DNA of 64,000 nt from Rhizophagus clarus (taxonomy: Eukaryota; Glomeromycota; Glomeromycetes; Glomerales; Glomeraceae). Below the pieces are notes generated by a model. The model did not search any database. It worked only from the letters and a program-made list of their open reading frames with translations, and was not told the DNA's origin. Location of the stretch: assembly GCA_015698045.1 (NCBI GenBank), contig BLAL01000017.1, positions 558,001 through 622,000 on the forward strand, in the 5' to 3' direction. Positions 25,949 to 38,672 of this stretch are shown in pieces (positions within the stretch are counted from its first letter, which is position 1; each line of letters opens with the position of its first letter). Both the position numbers and the translations under genes were made by a program.

Positions 25949-28310
25949 AAAATTTATTTATTTGATTTAATTAATAATTAATAGACTATAATTATAAAGT
26001 TTTGGTTGTTTTTTATTAATTAATTATAAAATTTTACTCGAATTGATTTTTTTTTTATTAAATGTACATAAATCTTCAATTTAAAGCTCAAGATTTTTTA
26101 TTCTTGTTAAAAGTAACAAACAGTCTGCATTAAATCTGTATAGCAAGTAGATCACGCGAAACCAAATACGGAACTAGATCAACCGTACGACAGAAAAATT
26201 ATTCTCGCGACTTGATGGTGAAATTTAATCATCATTTGCTGTATTGCTGTATTTCGTCGTATTTCGCCATAACAAGCCATCGCACTAGGAGTCTGCGAAA
26301 AAATTTTTTTTTTCATTTTTTTTTTTTCTCACACACTCTTCTCCCAAACAAACCGAATTATTGTGACTGTATGAAAGCGTCTCTCTCTCTATCTTATAAA
26401 GCAGTTTTTTTTTAAAAAAGAAAAAAATGGATTATTATTAACAAAATTATTATAAGAAATCCAGTAAAATATATTACTGCAGCATCAATAGTAATATATA
26501 AAATTATGGAAGATAGGAAGATAGTCCCAACAATACAAAAATTTGAATTATTAGAATTATAATTCAAAAATATAAGATAATTCTGATCTTTTTTTAAGAA
26601 ACTTTCTGACATTACTAATCAGGCAAATTGTTTTAATATTAAAAATATATTAATTGCTAAATGATAATGGCGCAATTTCTTAATAGAATATTTGAGCCTG
26701 TGGAAAACGATGAAGAATGTTTTATGAAGATAAAAATATTGGTGTAAAATTATTATTTATAGAATGCCTGTAAATACATTTTGATAGCATGCATACATGA
26801 TTATAGAAAGTGAAATTAATACTGAAACTAATAAAATTTATTTTTTTTTTTTTTGCGCCAGTCTTTAATAAAACGTTATTATTTTTTAAAACGTGATCTA
26901 TTTGACGACTTATGCACAGAAAAGTTTTATGTAAAAATACGTAAATATCGAATAAAAATCCAAATACATTTTAATCGCTGCTAGTTAGTTTTTTATTGTC
27001 ATGTTTGCTTTTAATTTTGAAATATGCAAAAAAAGAGATAACGTATGGTAAATAAATAAATAAATATATATATAGAAAGGAAATGAAATAATATGAGTAG
27101 ATACTAGAATGAGAGAACAAGTTTGATATCTAATTAAATGTTAACTTCCTACATTGATATACTGTTTTATAATTAATAAAAGAAGATTTCCATTATTGGT
27201 AATGGTAATACGTTTAGTCAAAGTTTTTAATAACTAATAACAACTATATATTAGGAGTAAATTTGCATAATATTCCTCTTTTATATCATAACAAAATGTA
27301 CATGCTCCAATCATATCATTTCTTTAGCATCGTTTAGAGGAAACTCCAATAGTATGAAGTCAGAATATGGTCGTATTTAAAGTTGCATATTATCAAATTC
27401 ACGTTTAATTGATAATCGTTATCTAAAATATAGCTTGTACATATCTTGAGTACAGTGAATTACAGTAACTTTCAGAATTTCATCAGATGGATAAAGAACT
27501 TGACAGGGTTGGAAGAAATGATAGAAAATGCCCGGACTGTTGACTCTGTAACAGAGACAGTCATGAATATTAATGTACTTTTCACTATTAGTATTTGTTT
27601 CTTCCTTTATTTAAAGCATATCTAAGATCTTGAAAATCTAAATGAAGAATTTTTCTTCTAATAAAATCAATTGTGCAAATCATTGGATAAAAGCTTGAAA
27701 TTGTTAACTGGATCCTTCTATAGTAATCCCAAGTAAATATTTTAATACCGTCTTAGTAAACAAAATATTCTATTGGAATAAATTGACCAAATTCTTTAGT
27801 AATATGTTTAAGTTTTTGTTGATTTTTAGATGCTAAGGCATTATTGATTGCCATTAGTTGGGTCTAAATTTTAAATTTCATGTTTTTTTGAATATTTGTT
27901 TCCAAATGATATACCTAATTTTGCAAATTTCAGAACATTTGCATCTGCACTAAAAATAAATCATTTTTACAATTTTATTAATAATTTCGTTTAAATACTA
28001 CACTTTAAGTATAATGAAGTATTTATTATATTTTCTTCGGATTCTTTATGAATCAGAGATAAACTTTCTTTTAGACGCTTGTGAATTGTGATGGAATTAT
28101 CTTGTAAACTTTATATATTTTTTTTTTTTTATGCCGATCTGATCATCTTAGCCGCAAATTATTTGCCATATTGATCATACAATTGGTATTATAAATTATG
28201 CTATATTTATTATACAATGAATGTTTCTAACATCCTAAACTCATAATTGTAGTATAGCTAAAAATATTTTTAGTTCAACAATAGTATAAGGTTGTTACGA
28301 CAACGACAAT

Positions 28311-28498
28311 AAGTATTAGTTATTTACTAATCAAGTAGTATATAAATGGGTTATCATCCGAAGGATGATGATCCATTTATATACTAAACTAGATCAGTAA
28401 ATAACTTCTTTATCATCCTGGATATACTAATTGGTCCGCCAGTTTATAACTGGTGGAAAAAATCCTAAATACCAATTAGTAGCCAGATGATAATACTT
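28311..28498. mobile_element. Foldback/MITE-like element with nested hairpins
   Basis: Short terminal inverted repeats AAGTATTA and TAATACTT enclose two hairpins. The first pairs about 40 bases (28320-28359) with 28361-28403, with the loop at about 28360. The second is CCGCCAGTT...AACTGGTGG (28436-28455) inside TACTAATTGGT...ACCAATTAGTA. No coding capacity. A non-autonomous DNA element is the likely explanation; no clean target-site duplication was identified. Confidence 0.6.
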
Positions 28499-30950
28499 TA
28501 TTATTAGTGACAATAATAATTATCTTTTTTGAAAAAATTGTACAGTAGCATTGTAATTTGATGAACGGATTCTATTGTTTAATTCTTTTGAAATTGAATT
28601 GGTTCCTATAATTATGTAACTGTTCTATAATATTCTACAATTATCTTTCTGAAATATATTATTGTTATATTCAGAAAAACATAAATATTTTATGCGGTCA
28701 ATTTTCTTAACATACCATATTTAAAATTTTAAAATTACGTAATTAATTGTAAATGTAACAAAAAAACGTGATACAAAATGATTGGTAAATAGACGTGGCG
28801 TGCTATCCTGGTATCGAAAAAGAATAGTGTGCGAGTGTGCGCCTTCTTAACAAAACTATGAAAAAGAGAAGTAGGAATTTTAAATAAGTTTGTTATACGA
28901 CCTGAAATTATAAATGCCCTAAGGCAATTCTCCGGCCTAGTCATCTTATTGTATGGTATCTATGGTATCTGGAGAGCACGGAACTGGGATTAATTACAAT
29001 TGCATCAAACGAGTAGGACGGGATGCAAAAAGTACACAAAGTGGGATGGAAGCCATATATCTGCGTTCTTTAGGAATTTGCTGAGAAATTCGTAGGAGCT
29101 ATTAATTTTCATTGAACTTTTTTTCATACGGAAAATCGTGGTTGATACTATACTGTTTATTGTTAAGAACAAATATTTTAATCCTGATTTCCTTTACAGA
29201 AAAGCTTACTTATCTAGAGTGGACAAGAGCTAAGGGCGCATTTAAGAGTGATTCTAAAGTATTACAAAGAGAAACATGGTAAACCGTCGGTTATTATCAA
29301 TGACAATGTTACCGATCAATTTACAAAAATCGACCTACTTCAAGATGATACTAGGAACAACTGATGTCGATAACATTGTGTTATATTCGTAAATAGTGAA
29401 AGAGACGCCCTTAAAGGAATGCAGTGTAAGCGTCTTTTTGATATTCTTTAATCCAAAAACTTATAGGTACATTTGTTTGACTGATATTCTTTATTTCTAG
29501 TATTGCCTAATTAATCACATGTAAAGAATAATCGCTCGGAAGAATATTATATCGAAAATATATTAAACAACAAGAATGTATTGATTCAAGAAATTTGTTA
29601 AGAGTATATTAGAATTTAAATAATAAATATGTATACTAGATATAAAGCTATTAATTGCATAATAAATAAAGCTTTTTATTGAAATCAAAGACTTGTTGGT
29701 TATTAGGGCTCAAACCTTGATTTATCATCTTTTTTTTTTATAAATGATGAAAAACCTTTTCAGATATTTAAGCGTAATGGCGATTTCAAGAATTAACAAA
29801 AAAAGGAGTACAGGAATCCTAGACCATTTAATGCGCCATTACTGTTGCTTTGCTCTTCTATATTTTCGGAAAAATTTTACAACTAATTTGTTTCTATCGC
29901 TAAATAACAAAAAATTCTGTTTCTTATTTCGGAAGTTCCATTCTGCCTTGCATCTAGGAATTTACGAATTCGTATCATAATTGCGCCAAACTTCGCTACT
30001 GAAGATGCTTATGATTTCACTTCTGGTCTTCAATTAGTTAAAATCATAAGAGAATATTAAATATGTCAAAAGATCAAGAATGACAATATATACGCTTTGA
30101 CTTTGTACATTTGTAAAGCCGGAAAATTGATTAACATCATGATGTCGACTTTTATCTGGAATGATCACCAACATGCCTTTGATTTACTTTTCAGAAGAAT
30201 GTAATCTCGTTCGTTTGGTTGATATTTTCAACGATGTAAATTAGGTTAATTTTGCTTTACTAATACACTAACACACGAAAAGAACTGGGAACATTGAATT
30301 CTCTGTTTCCGTAAGTTAGCAAATTGAACCGAGAGTCCAAGCTTTTGAGGGGTCTCTATAAACATTTAAACTTTAAATCGCTTTTTGACATTAGTTAAAG
30401 GTTTTGATTATTTCGAGTCCAATGTCGTTTACATGTTTAATACTGCTTAAATGTCTGATATATCGCACGTATCACACGTATGGAATTTGAGAGTTGCGTT
30501 CCCAGTATTTACAGTCCACTTGAATCCCTTTATCAGTATCAATTAATGACAGGGTTAGCAAAATCTTTTTAGACGATTTTTTTTAGACGATTTTTGATTG
30601 TGTCATTTTTGTCTCACATTTTCGCTGACCTCAGGTCGGGAAAAATACGTGTTATGATGAGACGATTGTTCAAGCAATCTCTTACAAGTGGTAGTTGGTT
30701 CAACAGAGACATTAATATGACTCTTAGGTGACGCCAAAATGTACTATTTTCGACCAGTGAACTAAACACATGTAGAATAGTAATTTTATTAAAGATTTTT
30801 AGATCAAAGATTTTAAGATCAATTACATCAAAGTACATGCTTATTTGTTGTGGTGGTAACACTCTAAATATACAGATAAGTCACTGGCGTCGCTGATCCC
30901 GGCAAATAATAAGATCGGCGGTTTTACATTAATTATTTAATTTATTCTAA

Positions 30951-30952
<2 letters not shown>

Positions 30953-30982
<30 letters not shown>
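30953..30982. repeat. Poly-T tract
   Basis: About 30 uninterrupted T residues directly upstream of the LCB1 start codon. It could be a nucleosome-excluding promoter element or simple repeat growth. Its exact length is likely polymorphic. Confidence 0.9.
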
Positions 30983-30983
<1 letters not shown>

Positions 30984-31011
30984 TTTTGTTTTCATTCCTC
31001 TCCTTTTAACG

Positions 31012-33320
31012 ATGGAAACTACATATCCATCATTAAGTGAATTATTCGTATTTTTGAATACTACATTAACACAAATATCAATATATTATTCGCATATACC
31101 GGGATCAGGAATTCTTATAAAATATATTAAAAATTCTCATCAAGATGATCCTTTTAGAACTATTTTAGAGTTATTATTAGTATTTTTTGCTATAATTTAT
31201 TTATTTACTAATAAATATAGAACAGTTAATAAATTAATTGAATTGACACCTCAAGTATGTTATATGACAAGATTGAGATTTTTTAAAAATTATTATTAAT
31301 TATTTATTGGAAAAAAATCGAATAGGAAGTTGAAGAGTTAGTTGACGAGTGGCAACCCGAACCTCTTGTACCTCAACTTTCTGATGATGATATAAAAGAA
31401 TTTGATAAAATTCCTATAATTAATGGGTTTTGTATTATAATTTAAAAATTTTTAATTTTTATATTCATTATTAATCTAAATAAATATATATTTTAATTTA
31501 CATTATTTAAAGGCCTCAAGGATCAAGAGTTAAATTAATTAATGGAAAATCTTTATTGAATATTTCAAGTTTTGATTTTTTAGGATTGTTATCTTATGAG
31601 TCTACTAAAGTAATTATTGTTTAATCTAATCCATTTTTTGTTTTGTCTTATTTAATAAATTCTTTTTTTTTTCATTAATATATAGGAAAAAACTATCAAA
31701 ACACTCAGAGAATATGGTGTTGGATCTTGTGGTCCGCCAGGATTTTATGGAACAATTGGTAATTATTCCTTTCAACATGTATTCATAATGACAAAGAAAT
31801 TTTTTTCAGAATAAATCTTTTCTTATTTATATTTTTTTTTAGATGTACACACTGAATTTGAAAGAAAGATTTCAGAATTTCTTGGAACTGAAGATACTAT
31901 ATTATATTCTCAAGGATTTTCTACAATAAATTCAGCTATACCATCATTTTGCAAAAGAGGCGATATTATTGTAGCGTAAGTTACTTTATTCGATCACCTT
32001 TGTAAAAATAACCCGATCTCCTTTAATAAATTATATTATTGATTATAGTGACGAAGGATGTAATTTTTCTATTCAGAAAGGTTTGCAAATTTCGAGATCT
32101 ATTATTAAATGGTACAAACATAATAATATGGAGGATTTAGAAAGAGTTTTACGAAAAATTAAAGATGAGGACATTGAGGTATACATAGTTAAATAGTTTA
32201 TATTAGATATAATATATAATTTTATTTTTATTTTTTTTTTTAAAAAAAAAGTGTATTAATTTAATCCTTTTTTTAGACTGGAAGAAGATTAACAAGAAGA
32301 TTTATTGTATCTGAAGGATTATTTGCGAATTATGGTGATATTACTCCTTTACCTAAATTGGTATATATCTCTAATTTATTAAAAATAAATTAAACGCGTG
32401 CTAATTTACCAAATAAAATCCTTCTTAGATTGAATTAAAGAAAAAATTTAAATATCGTCTCATTCTTGATGAAAGTTTATCCTTTGGTACACTTGGAAAG
32501 CGTGGAACTGGTTTAACCGATTATTTTGATATTGATGTATATAAATCATTTGCTTCAATTTTTTTTTTTTCTTTATTGATTTCATTAATTTTTTGACATT
32601 TGTTATTTTATAGCCAAATGATGTTGATATGATTGTTGGATCAATGTGTTATTCATTGGGTTCATCTGGAGGATTTTGTTCTGGATCATTTGAAATCACG
32701 GAACATCAGGTGAGTTTATCAGATTAATTATTGTCGTTATCAAATTGTGATATTATATTAATTCACGTTCTTTGTTTTACAGCGAATTTCGGGGCCGGCA
32801 TATTGTTATTCAGCGTCGTTACCAGCGATGTTAGCAGTCGCAGCAACAGAATCATTAAAGTTATTAAAACAAAATCCGGGATTGCCATTAGCACTTAAAT
32901 ATAATACAGCATTATTTAAACAACTATTAAATAATATTAAATATTTATTATTAAACGGTTCACAAGATTCTCCCGTAATACATCTTAGAATTGATGAAGA
33001 AATCGTTAGAGTTGGCGATATAAGTGATAAAGAAAAATGTTTGCAAGATGTTGTTGATGAGGTGGGTTTCGTATCTATAACTTTTTTTTTTATTTCCTTT
33101 TTTTTTTTAATTTTTTTTTTTTTTTTTCTTTTTAATTTAGGCTACGAATAATGGAATCCTATTGACTAGAGCAAAATATAATAGATCTCAAGAATTATTT
33201 AATATAGAACCAAGTATTAGAATATGTATTAATGCCAGTTTTACCAAAAAAGAAATTGAGAAAGTTGCTTCTGTTATTAAGAATGCAGCTGCAAAAGTGT
33301 TAAGAAATCGTGTACATTAA
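31012..33320 (+). CDS. LCB1: Serine palmitoyltransferase subunit 1 (LCB1/SPTLC1)
   Basis: Eleven exons (31012-31254, 31326-31426, 31513-31609, 31686-31758, 31843-31975, 32049-32178, 32277-32360, 32429-32536, 32614-32709, 32783-33061, 33141-33320) encode 507 residues. Fold type I PLP-dependent alpha-oxoamine synthase family. A membrane segment lies at about residues 50-67 ([15 protein letters not shown]), as in SPT. The motif [17 protein letters not shown] includes the cysteine equivalent to the HSAN1 site of human SPTLC1. The region [18 protein letters not shown] is followed by [16 protein letters not shown], where the catalytic subunit LCB2 and other family members carry the PLP lysine. Its absence identifies this as LCB1, the non-catalytic partner. 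SPT condenses serine with palmitoyl-CoA at the ER, the first step of sphingolipid synthesis. Expected length and complete domain; single intact gene. Confidence 0.95.
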
Positions 33321-34135
33321 AAAATAACCTTACGATATGTTAATTTGGAGGGAAAAAAAAAGCACATCGTAATATAATAATTAATAATTTAATCCTAATT
33401 ATAATAAAGTTGACTCCCCCTGAAGCAGTTTTAGAAAAGACCTTACTTAATAAAGTGATATATAATGATATAATTTTTTTTTGAAAGGATTTATTATTAT
33501 TATATACTGTAATTATTTTAAATATTTTAATATTTATATTATTTAAACGAATGGGCAGTTCTGTGCCACCTTTTGGGTCATTTCACGTATAAATATAAAA
33601 TATATATAGAATATATGTCAAATTTGTATTAAAACACACGAATTAAACCTTTACTTTGAAATAAACCGTAATTAAAAACCCTGACTGTGGTCAAAAATCC
33701 TTAAATTGTGTGCAAATCAAAACCTAACCCCGTAAAAATCCTTTATGATGACGGCGAAATATCATACATATTCATCGGTACTAGAGAATTCATGATATAG
33801 CACAGAAATCTCCATTATTAAGTAGTGTGTCAGCGTGGAAATTCAAAATACATTTCCATTACTTGCATAATCAAATAGAACTTTGACCAATTGGAGACTT
33901 CCGGTTTCGGAATGTAATTTAAATAGTAATAATTTCTTTATTACAATACAGTTTAAATTTTATATTTGTCATTTGATATCAAAAAAAAAAAAGAAAAAAT
34001 CGTAAATCGGGATTACCTATTTAGTGTTGGATGTTAATTTTGCATACCAGAAACAGTTGAGTAAAAAATTCATATATATTTATTTATATATTCGGCAGAA
34101 GTCTGATTCGGACTTAATTTTTAAAATTTGCACTA

Positions 34136-34336
34136 GTGTGGCCTGCCGAAAGTAATAATTACGGCATTTTGGATTACGATACGAATCATACGATTACAAC
34201 TTGGGTTGCAACCTATTACAACCATTACGACACCAATTTTTTCCTATATGAAAATTACGGCATATAGTACTTACGACTTACACCAATTACGTTACAACCT
34301 ATTACAACCGCTACAACCTATTACGGCAGGCAACAC
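34136..34336. mobile_element. MITE, Tc1/mariner-like, TA target site
   Basis: Terminal inverted repeats GTGTGGCCTGCCG and CGGCAGGCAACAC match at 12 of 13 positions. The element is flanked on both sides by TA (34134-34135 and 34337-34338), the target duplication typical of Tc1/mariner elements. The 201-bp body is filled with related words such as ACAACCTATTACAACC and TTACGGC, and has no coding capacity. Confidence 0.8.
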
Positions 34337-34439
34337 TAATTTGAACATAATAAGTTCATCAAGATTTTTTTTTTTTTTTAGTTATTGCAAAATAACGAAT
34401 CGCGCAATTCATATGAAATTCCACACGCGACTGCTGGAA

Positions 34440-34590
34440 TTATTGTGTATATAACGACGCTCCTGGTGCATATTGTCAAAGATGTAAAGGATTGGATTGC
34501 TGAAAAACCCTGGATCTCAATCCAATAGAAAATCTATGGAATGAAGAACGAACTGAAACGAAAGTATGTTTTCTTAGGATGAAATTTAGC
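34440..34590 (+). pseudogene. Tc1/mariner transposase relic (C-terminal DDE region)
   Basis: One frame reads VKDWIAEKPW and a second reads LDLNPIENLWNEE. Together these are the family signature (V-K-D-W-x-x-x, then P-D-L-N-P-I-E-N-L-W) found near the third catalytic acidic residue of Tc1-like transposases. The two parts are in different frames and no upstream catalytic domain is present, so this is a short, dead fragment. It lies only about 100 bp from the TA-flanked MITE. Confidence 0.75.
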
Positions 34591-36159
34591 TTATTTGGGT
34601 TCGGCGCATCTAATTGTAACAATTCCTTATCTCTAAGATTGATGGAAATCAAGTCATTTCTCGGAACTTGTAGATTCCAGATTATTAATAGAATCTCATA
34701 TACACTTTATCACCACTTTTTAATACTGGCAGATTACAAATTAAATATTAAGTGAATATTAAATAAAGAATTTAATTTCTTTGTTGAACGGTACTTTTTG
34801 TATGTAAACGTTAAAATGCATCATTCTCATAATTCATTCCATCATTCATTACCCTTATTTCCCTTCATAAATTTATTTCATCTTTTTTCTTTCTTATCGT
34901 TACTACAAACAAGAACATTTTACAAATATAAGCTCAAAAAAACTTCATTTTTCTTTATAGTTTGTTGAGTTATGACTCCATCAATATCAATTGTAAAAAA
35001 ATCCATTGAATCGATTCATCACAATGAGACAAATTAATGGAACCGTATAAAATTTCACCAAAATCTAAATTTTCAACGATTAATAATTATTTAATGTTTT
35101 TCAATTGTATTCTGTTAATATTAATTAAAATAAGATAATTTATCCATCATTAAATATTAAATTTGTAACAGAGAGACGTGTATAATGACATAAAATTCAT
35201 CAAATCTCATATTTTAATCAGATGCGGTTTGGCCAAGATTCAAATATAATAGTTAATTTTTTTTCCGGAATTTATTTGTTTTCACTTACATTTTAGTTAT
35301 TATACATAATTATTACAAATTAATTCTATATATATTCTTCTAATTATATAAACTTTTGATGCATAAAGAAGGATATTACCGGAATCTTGAAAACTTTTTA
35401 ACTCGGTTGAAACCTGAATCTGTATTTCACCTTACTAAAATTTTATTACCCGTCATTCTCATTCTTAATGACGTTTACGAAGCATATTCTTCATTATGTT
35501 AGAAACAGGAATTCTTCATTATCAATGTATATGTTCAGGTATTTAATGCCTCTTTGTTGGTTTCACAAAGGATGAAGTTCTAATTTAAATGTGTTCAAAT
35601 TATCATAATTATTGACAACGTCCATGGTTAAAAGAAAATGCTCAAAAAAGGTTTGAAAGAGAGTCTAAACTCTGGACGATTAGTGTCATTGAACTCGATA
35701 TGTAATAGCGTAACATGTATAAGTACGATTAGAAAGAAGTAAGGTGGCAGGGATGTACGAAATTATTATTGTAAATGAAGGGCTTTAAAAACTTGTTGTA
35801 TATTCAAAAAAAATGTTTACACGTATCAACTGGGTAAAAATTTCGGAAAAAAAGAGGGGAGGGGAGTACTGTACATAGAGGGTCGTGTTATACGGTATTA
35901 TCTGTCTATAGACTCACTCTATTGAGCCAAACTCTCTGGAACAGAGACTTCGTTATATCCGGTGACGAATGGGATATTAACGAAGAATTGTACATAACAC
36001 TCTAAAACTGATATATATTTATTTGATAAAATAAAATATTACAAATAAAAATGGAAATATCTAAAAAAAAATTTTTTTTTTTAAAAAAAAAAATAATACA
36101 TTTTTCTTCATAATTAATTATACAACTTATAATAATTTAAATTATATATCGTATATAAT

Positions 36160-38672
36160 TTATAAGTTACGATCCTTACAAAATTTAATAGCAGGTTCAT
36201 AATCATTGTAGGCGGCTAATTTCATATAATAAATAGCTTTTTCTTTATCTTTTACACCACTAATACCATTATAATAAATATTTCCAGCGTTATACATTGC
36301 TACCTTAAAACCATCTTCAGCAGCTTTTTCAAAATATTTAAGAGCCTCTGAAAAATTTTGTTCAACACCTTTGCCATTATACAAACAGTCTCCATATCTT
36401 ACTTTTGCTTCAGGGAACTCATTTGCTTCATCATCAGCAACTTCTTTAAATAATTCTGCAACAATTTCATCTTTATTAGGAGGGCTTTCAACCAATCCTC
36501 TTGAAATGTAATATGCTTTATAATATTTTGCTTTGATTTGATTACGATTTGCCGTATTTGTTTTACTAAGGTTTGCATAAGCTTCAAAACATTTATATGC
36601 GGTTTTTACATCTCCAGCAGGTTTACCATTTTTATCAATCATCTTATGTTGTTTTGCCGCTTCAGTAAGTGTCATGTATTTAAATGATTCAAAATCTGGT
36701 AAATTAATTGGAATGGCATATGTATCTTGATCAATGCTATATGCTCGTTTTGGAGGAGGCTTTTTCATGGAGCCTTTTCTGCTTGGATTTGAATTAATAG
36801 AACCTGATGCATCTTGTGAAAGTTTCTTGAAACAATTATTAAGAACTTCAAACATTTTTGTAATTTTTGGCCTAAAATCTGGATCATGATGAACGGCTAA
36901 AAAATATGTAAAAAAAAAAAAGAAAGAAAGAAATTAAGTAATAAATAAAATTTTAATTTAAATATTATCCTTTACATGTATACCTTCAATTTCTAATTGT
37001 TTGAATTCATCTGGAATTGGATTATCTTCAGAAAATGGTTCTCTATACACTTTATTACGTACCCTATCAGTTATATCCAAAATATCATCATTACCTTCAT
37101 ATGGAATTCTTTCTTCAGCAATTTCCCAAAGTAAGATCCCAAAACTATAAACTTCACATTTTTGATCATATTTGTAATTTGGAGCCCTCTCCAACAATTC
37201 AGGTGCACAATAACGAACTCGTTCTAAATTTTGGCTTTGATTTAATGTGGCTGCAGTTAAATAACGAGCCAATTTAAAATTCGCAAGTTTTGCTGTCTCA
37301 TGGATTGTAATTAATATATTTTCAGCTCTAATATCACGATGAACGATCTAAAGAAAAATGAATTAATTAAATAAAATTTCGTTAATTAAAAAAAAAACAG
37401 GTTACATAATTACCTTACCTCTACAGTTCTTAAAAAATTTAATCCACGAGCAATGTCGAGGGATATACGTAATTTTAACTTAAGATCAAAATGATTTTTA
37501 GATTTATAGAATTCACGTAAATTTCCACATTCAGCCCATTCCGTCACCAAAAACCATTTATTTCCATCATTAACTACTCCATAAAACTTTATGATGTTTT
37601 GCCAATCATGAAGTTCTCTAAGAATTGTAACTTGATTTTGTACAATCTTTTGGTCCTCTTTATCGGAGATAGTTTTAAAAGCAAATTCTTCACCTTTATT
37701 TTTCACGTTATACCATTTAAATACACGTCCACCTTTACGTGGTTTCTCATAATCATCTCTTTCATAATCCGACAATTTTAATGATTGTACCTGAAAGATA
37801 TTATCAATTTTTCTTTGATTTTGTGAACTTGCGTTCATAAATTTTTCCATTGTAATATTCATTGCATTCACTTTTACAACTGTTGAGGAAAACTCTTTAC
37901 TTAAGTTTGTAAGGCAAGTTTTCATCTCTTTTGTATCCTCTTTAGATTCTTTTAATTCAGACTTAATATTTGAGACATCAACATCAATTTTTTTGATACC
38001 AGCCTCCATTCCTTCTAGATACTATAATTATTAAAACAATAATTTAAAAATTAATTTTATACTAAATAAATGTATAATAGAACTAAATTTTTTTAATCTT
38101 ACTTTAGCCAATTCCTTTTGATCTTCTTTTAATTGTTCAAGTTCATCAGTACTTTTAACGTTAATAGAAAATGATAATACATTAACACAACTATCAAATT
38201 CTTTACATAATTCTTTAAAAGTTTTCTCAATACTTTTCGCTTGAATATATTTTATCAAAGATTTCATTTGAGAAATATCTGATATAAATTTTTTAATTTG
38301 TGTAATGATATTAACTAAATTTTGTAAACACAGATAATTTTTATTATTAAAAAAATCTTTTTTATTTCTTTGAACTTTTAGATCTAGTACGGCCAAGTCA
38401 GCAGCATATACTCGATGTAATAATGCATCACAAGTTCTCTTATTATGTTCAGCAGCTTGCGATAAGTCAACGATTTCATTAAAAATATTTCCAATTTCAG
38501 AAATTAAAGGAAGAAACTTCGTAAATGGAACTACTATAGGAGCTCCTGCTTCGACTGCTGCTCCTATTGTGGTACCTGCACTTTGCATCAAATTAGTGAG
38601 AGATGAAGCACCATCCGCTATTTTTTCAAAGGTAGCAGCTGCTTTATTCCTTTTTGATCCATCATCCTCCAT
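36160..38672 (-). CDS. MLKL-like helical bundle - pseudokinase - Sel1 repeat protein, copy A
   Basis: Four exons (38672-38103, 38021-37419, 37347-36984, 36896-36160) encode 757 residues. Residues about 35-175 form an all-helical bundle of the MLKL N-terminal type (FLPLISEIGNIFNEIVDL, AAEHNKRTC, IKKFISDISQMKSLIKYI). A coil follows (about 195-265), then a TKL-like kinase fold: FAFKTI with the beta-3 lysine at about 306, VHRDIRAEN at 393-401, RYCAPELL and EVYSFGILLWEIAEE. The glycine loop is not recognisable, the alpha-C glutamate position reads NQVTIL, and the DFG position reads NFK (414-416), so it should be a pseudokinase. The C-terminal part has Sel1 repeats (YGDCLYNGKGVEQNFSEALK, MYNAGNIYYNG). 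The start at 38672 matches the other copies better than an upstream Met within translated poly-T. Related copies lie at 42.0, 51.8 and 56.0 kb. Confidence 0.87.

Larger units (their letters stand above)
25949..31011. other. Gene-poor region of about 5 kb
   Basis: No gene model could be supported. Open frames are short, unspliced and without family motifs. The region contains a foldback element (28311-28498) and poly-T tracts. One open stretch of about 48 codons near 29217-29363 (+) has the peptide core LKYYKEKHGKPSVIINDN and is bounded by stops; it could be a relic exon. The 3' portion (28.9-31.0 kb) is less AT-rich than the rest, which suggests old, eroded inserted sequence. Confidence 0.5.
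33321..36159. other. Intergenic region with DNA-transposon remains
   Basis: About 2.8 kb between LCB1 and the first MLKL-like gene (convergent). Apart from the MITE at 34136-34336 and the transposase relic at about 34440-34590, it is AT-rich without coding signal. Near 35925-35955 it carries a short sequence that recurs downstream of the two other minus-strand MLKL-like genes. Confidence 0.5.

Noticed and set aside
29744-29980. 78-codon frame on the plus strand in the gene desert
   Set aside because: Phe/Leu/Lys-rich translation of AT-rich DNA, no motif and no splice context.
30130-30190. Short peptide resembling the F-x-W...A-F segment seen in retroelement RNase H regions
   Set aside because: Only about a dozen residues agree and nothing else of such an element is visible nearby; at most a tiny, heavily broken fossil fragment.
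32641-32700. Missing catalytic lysine in the PLP enzyme as a sign of decay
   Set aside because: LCB1 subunits of serine palmitoyltransferase naturally lack this lysine; the gene is otherwise intact.
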